From positions 1-8,197 of the forward strand of contig JAFGON010000079.1 in NCBI GenBank assembly GCA_016926475.1: a DNA stretch of 8,197 nt. Direction: 5' to 3'. This document shows positions 6,751-8,197 of the stretch, in pieces. The DNA comes from a candidate division WOR-3 bacterium (GTDB lineage: Bacteria > SDB-A). A program made the translations under genes and the position numbers. Below the pieces are notes generated by a model. The model ran no database searches. It saw only the letters and a list, made by a program, of their open reading frames with translations, and was not told the origin of the DNA. Position 1 is the first letter of the stretch; each line of letters opens with the position of its first letter.

Positions 6751-6804
6751 ATTTATCTCCTTGTCGATTGTCCATGAATAAAGACAAAACATTAATTAAT
6801 TGTT

Positions 6805-6833
6805 ATTATAATCTGTCAATATTATTTTATGAA
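6805..6833 (-). promoter_or_regulatory. Promoter of the ltaE-nitroreductase operon
   Basis: On the minus strand, TATAAT (6810-6805) is a perfect -10, with TTCATA (6833-6828; 4 of 6) 17 bp upstream. Transcription would start near 6798, leaving a 48-nt leader that holds the AAGGAG ribosome site. The -35 overlaps the start codon of the divergent cyclase remnant. The same AT-rich block also contains a plus-strand TATAAT (6807-6812). Confidence 0.45.
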
Positions 6834-7381
6834 AACAAAAATATTCATACCTGATTTTTTTTCCGAGAAATATTCAATAGGCGAGTATTCGGGCAATTTC
6901 CTGGGCTGCGCAATGTTCCTCGATCTGTCAGGTTTTACTTCAGTGACAGACAAATTGATGAGAGAAGACAAAGAAGGCATTGAAGTTCTGGGAAATTTCC
7001 TGAGTCAAATCTTCGAAAATATAATTTCAAACATTCACCAAAGAGGCGGTTTTATATCATCTTTCGAAGGAGACGCACTCCTGGCGATATTTCCGGGCGA
7101 AGAAAGCTTTAGAGGCGCCCTGTCGTGTTCAGAGGAAATAAACGGATTTTTCTCAGACAAATCTGTTTTCAAGACAAAGTTCGGAAATTTTTACATCTCC
7201 ATAAAGACAGGAATCTCCTACGGAGGCATTGACTATCTCATCACCGGCAAAAAACAAAGAATGGTTTACACTTTTTCAGGAGATGCGGTAAAGAAAAGTA
7301 TTAAATGCCGGAAATATTTACCTGTCCTCTAAAAGACACGGCAAATTAAAAGAGATCAACGATAAATTATCAATGATAAAC
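6829..7381 (+). pseudogene. Class III adenylate/guanylate cyclase domain, frameshifted and truncated
   Basis: The intact part (6829-7332, 167 codons) is a class III cyclase catalytic domain. MFLDLSGFTSVTDKLM carries the first metal Asp (Asp32). GGFISSFEGDALLAIFPG carries the second (Asp82). Later come ISIKTGISYGG and VYTFSGDAV, the family's GDAVN block with Lys in place of Asn. The frame then breaks after about residue 159 and ends in an unrelated RKYLPVL. From 7304 the next frame carries the expected continuation, NAGNIYLSSKRHGKLKEIND, to about 7380. Only about seven residues separate GDAV from AGNI, where the family has about a dozen, so a short deletion of 3n+2 bases is the simplest cause. 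Homologues with this N-terminus often carry long ATPase/TPR regions, none of which is present. No Shine-Dalgarno sequence precedes the ATG. It is most likely non-functional. Confidence 0.75.
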
Positions 7382-7383
7382 GG

Positions 7384-7482
7384 TCAGGCTGCCGAACCTG
7401 AAAAGGATTCGTAGAGGTTTTTGTAGAGCTCGCATTTCTCGAACAGTTCTTCATGCTTCGCCGTCATGATTATTTCGCCCTT
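7384..7482 (-). pseudogene. C-terminal tail of an ABC exporter (gene remnant)
   Basis: Read on the minus strand, 32 codons and a stop encode KGEIIMTAKHEELFEKCELY followed by KNLYESFSGSAA. This matches the extreme C-terminus of ATP-binding/permease exporters of the MsbA/MdlB type, where a G-x-I-V-x-x-G-x-H-x-E-L-L stretch precedes G-x-Y-x-x-L-Y. All upstream domains (Walker A, signature, Walker B, membrane part) are missing, and an in-frame stop (7485-7483) lies directly before the first recognisable codon. The 3' end abuts the cyclase remnant tail to tail. It is a decayed relic of about 10 percent or less of such a gene. The assignment rests on a short motif, so it is moderate. Confidence 0.6.
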
Positions 7483-7561
7483 TTAATTCGAAAAATAGCT
7501 TGTCAACTACTTGAGGGTTTTGAGGTGATGAGTAAAACTGAAAGTAGATCTGTCAACAATT
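7483..7561. other. Non-coding stretch between the ABC remnant and the CRISPR array
   Basis: This is a short AT-rich stretch with no credible gene. It holds the heptamer TGTCAAC twice, at 7501-7507 and 7551-7557, exactly 50 bp apart. On the minus strand each reads as GTTGACA, which contains a perfect -35 hexamer, but neither has a good -10 at the right distance. In the likely direction of array transcription this is the trailing end. I see no strong terminator hairpin here. Confidence 0.4.
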
Positions 7562-7589
7562 AAAACACCCCCAGGCACGTGGGGAAGAC
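7562..7589 (-). repeat. Degenerate terminal CRISPR repeat (leader-distal)
   Basis: This copy differs from the other ten at two positions: A for G at 7562 and G for C at 7574. The second change destroys the apical C-G pair of the repeat hairpin. Decay of the last repeat is normal at the end away from the leader, and this supports minus-strand array polarity. Confidence 0.9.
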
Positions 7590-8197
7590 CGACTAATCCA
7601 CCTAAAAATCCACCACCGGGGAGAAACACCCCCACGCACGTGGGGAAGACCATGTACTGCCATCATCGCCGTAACTTTTGAAAGAAACACCCCCACGCAC
7701 GTGGGGAAGACGATTTGAAAATCTAAATAAGGCAGTAGGGGATAGAAACACCCCCACGCACGTGGGGAAGACTCCGCTTGCTTCGGGAAAATTATAAATC
7801 ATTCGGAAACACCCCCACGCACGTGGGGAAGACTCCTCGTAAGTCTTGAAAGAAAGAGACAACTCGGAAACACCCCCACGCACGTGGGGAAGACCAACGG
7901 TTTTCTGATAATCTGCTTGAGTCCCAAGAAACACCCCCACGCACGTGGGGAAGACCATCTGAAATCCCAGCGGAGAAGAGGACCCACGGAAACACCCCCA
8001 CGCACGTGGGGAAGACACTGTGGTTTGTTCGGGGATATAGTGGATGAAGGAAACACCCCCACGCACGTGGGGAAGACTATGAGAATGTGAAGTCGACGAT
8101 AAACTGTCTGGAAACACCCCCACGCACGTGGGGAAGACTTTTCAAATCCCATGCTTTCCTCCTCTTTTATAGAAACACCCCCACGCACGTGGGGAAG
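7562..8197 (-). CRISPR. CRISPR array, type I-E-like repeat, 11 repeats and 10 spacers, continuing past the right edge
   Basis: A 28-bp repeat recurs with a strict 61-bp period, and every spacer is 33 nt. Repeat starts are 7562, 7623, 7684, 7745, 7806, 7867, 7928, 7989, 8050, 8111 and 8172; the last is cut by the edge after 26 bases. Repeats 2-11 are identical over the bases visible. On the minus strand the repeat begins GTCTTCCCC, contains the stem CCCCACG-CA-CGTGGGG, and ends GGTGTTTC, which is the usual shape and length of type I-E repeats, the last eight bases being the crRNA 5' handle. That suggests minus-strand transcription. It fits with the only degenerate repeat being at the left (leader-distal) end and with a leader beyond 8197. 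No cas gene lies in the window, so the subtype rests on repeat character and the 61-bp period alone. Confidence 0.97.

Noticed and set aside
5834-6781. Plus-strand ORFs antisense to ltaE (5834-6370, 6250-6513, 6542-6781)
   Set aside because: Their frames mirror a well-supported enzyme gene, and their products have no family features.
7602-8188. Long minus-strand ORFs across the array with repeating phrases such as SSPRAWGCF, FPTCVGVF and LPHVRGGVS, and a plus-strand ORF at 7884-8090
   Set aside because: They are translations of the CRISPR repeat. Since 61 is not a multiple of three, each frame meets the repeat in all three phases, giving the three phrases in rotation. They are not proteins.
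6829-8197. Cyclase gene plus CRISPR array as a cyclic-nucleotide defence system (CBASS- or type III-like signalling)
   Set aside because: The cyclase is class III, not a CD-NTase or Cas10/GGDEF type. It is frameshifted, no effector is beside it, and the repeat is of type I-E character, which does not use cyclic messengers.

Overview
The window is a bacterial chromosome fragment. It is AT-leaning and gene-dense, with short intergenic gaps. The proteins are ordinary bacterial families: FolE2, QueD, a PLP-dependent threonine aldolase, a nitroreductase, CapA and a NodS-like methyltransferase. One likely lipoprotein has a signal sequence, and several genes have AGGAGG-type ribosome sites. Together these suggest an uncultured or poorly characterised Gram-negative-like lineage. 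No marker gene here fixes the phylum, so I do not name one.

Layout: (1) 1-179, minus: the N-terminal part of an unknown protein, cut by the window edge. (2) 281-3242, plus: a tight three-gene operon with gaps of 3 and 1 nt. It encodes a NodS-like SAM methyltransferase, a zinc-ribbon/one-TM/beta-propeller membrane protein and a CapA-type metallophosphatase-fold protein. (3) 3220-4387, minus: a two-gene operon, queD-folE2, for the first steps of queuosine (preQ0) synthesis. Its 3' end overlaps the 3' end of capA by 23 bp. (4) 4594-5148, plus: a small exported protein with an Asp-Thr-Thr-Val repeat tract and a hairpin in its leader, followed by a strong bidirectional terminator. (5) 5198-6750, minus: an ltaE (threonine aldolase)-nitroreductase operon with a 2-nt gap. 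(6) 6829 to about 7380, plus: a broken class III nucleotide cyclase domain. It is followed directly by a 33-codon tail of an ABC exporter on the minus strand (7384-7482). (7) 7562-8197: a CRISPR array of 11 repeats and 10 spacers with a strict 61-bp period. The repeat is of type I-E character, and the array runs on past the window.

Working picture: the left 6.8 kb is ordinary, intact housekeeping and envelope gene content. The right 1.4 kb is an accessory zone where two unrelated gene remnants abut beside the leader-distal end of a CRISPR array. The array is most likely transcribed on the minus strand, so the leader, and any cas genes that belong to it, should lie beyond the right edge. No cas gene is visible here. 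The most informative new signal is that the base following each repeat (crRNA sense) is a pyrimidine in all ten spacers, 5 C and 5 T. This looks like a PAM-derived base that is not fixed as in E. coli. A second recurring pattern is that operon-leading genes lack a Shine-Dalgarno sequence and have a -10-like element right at the start codon, which suggests leaderless mRNAs.
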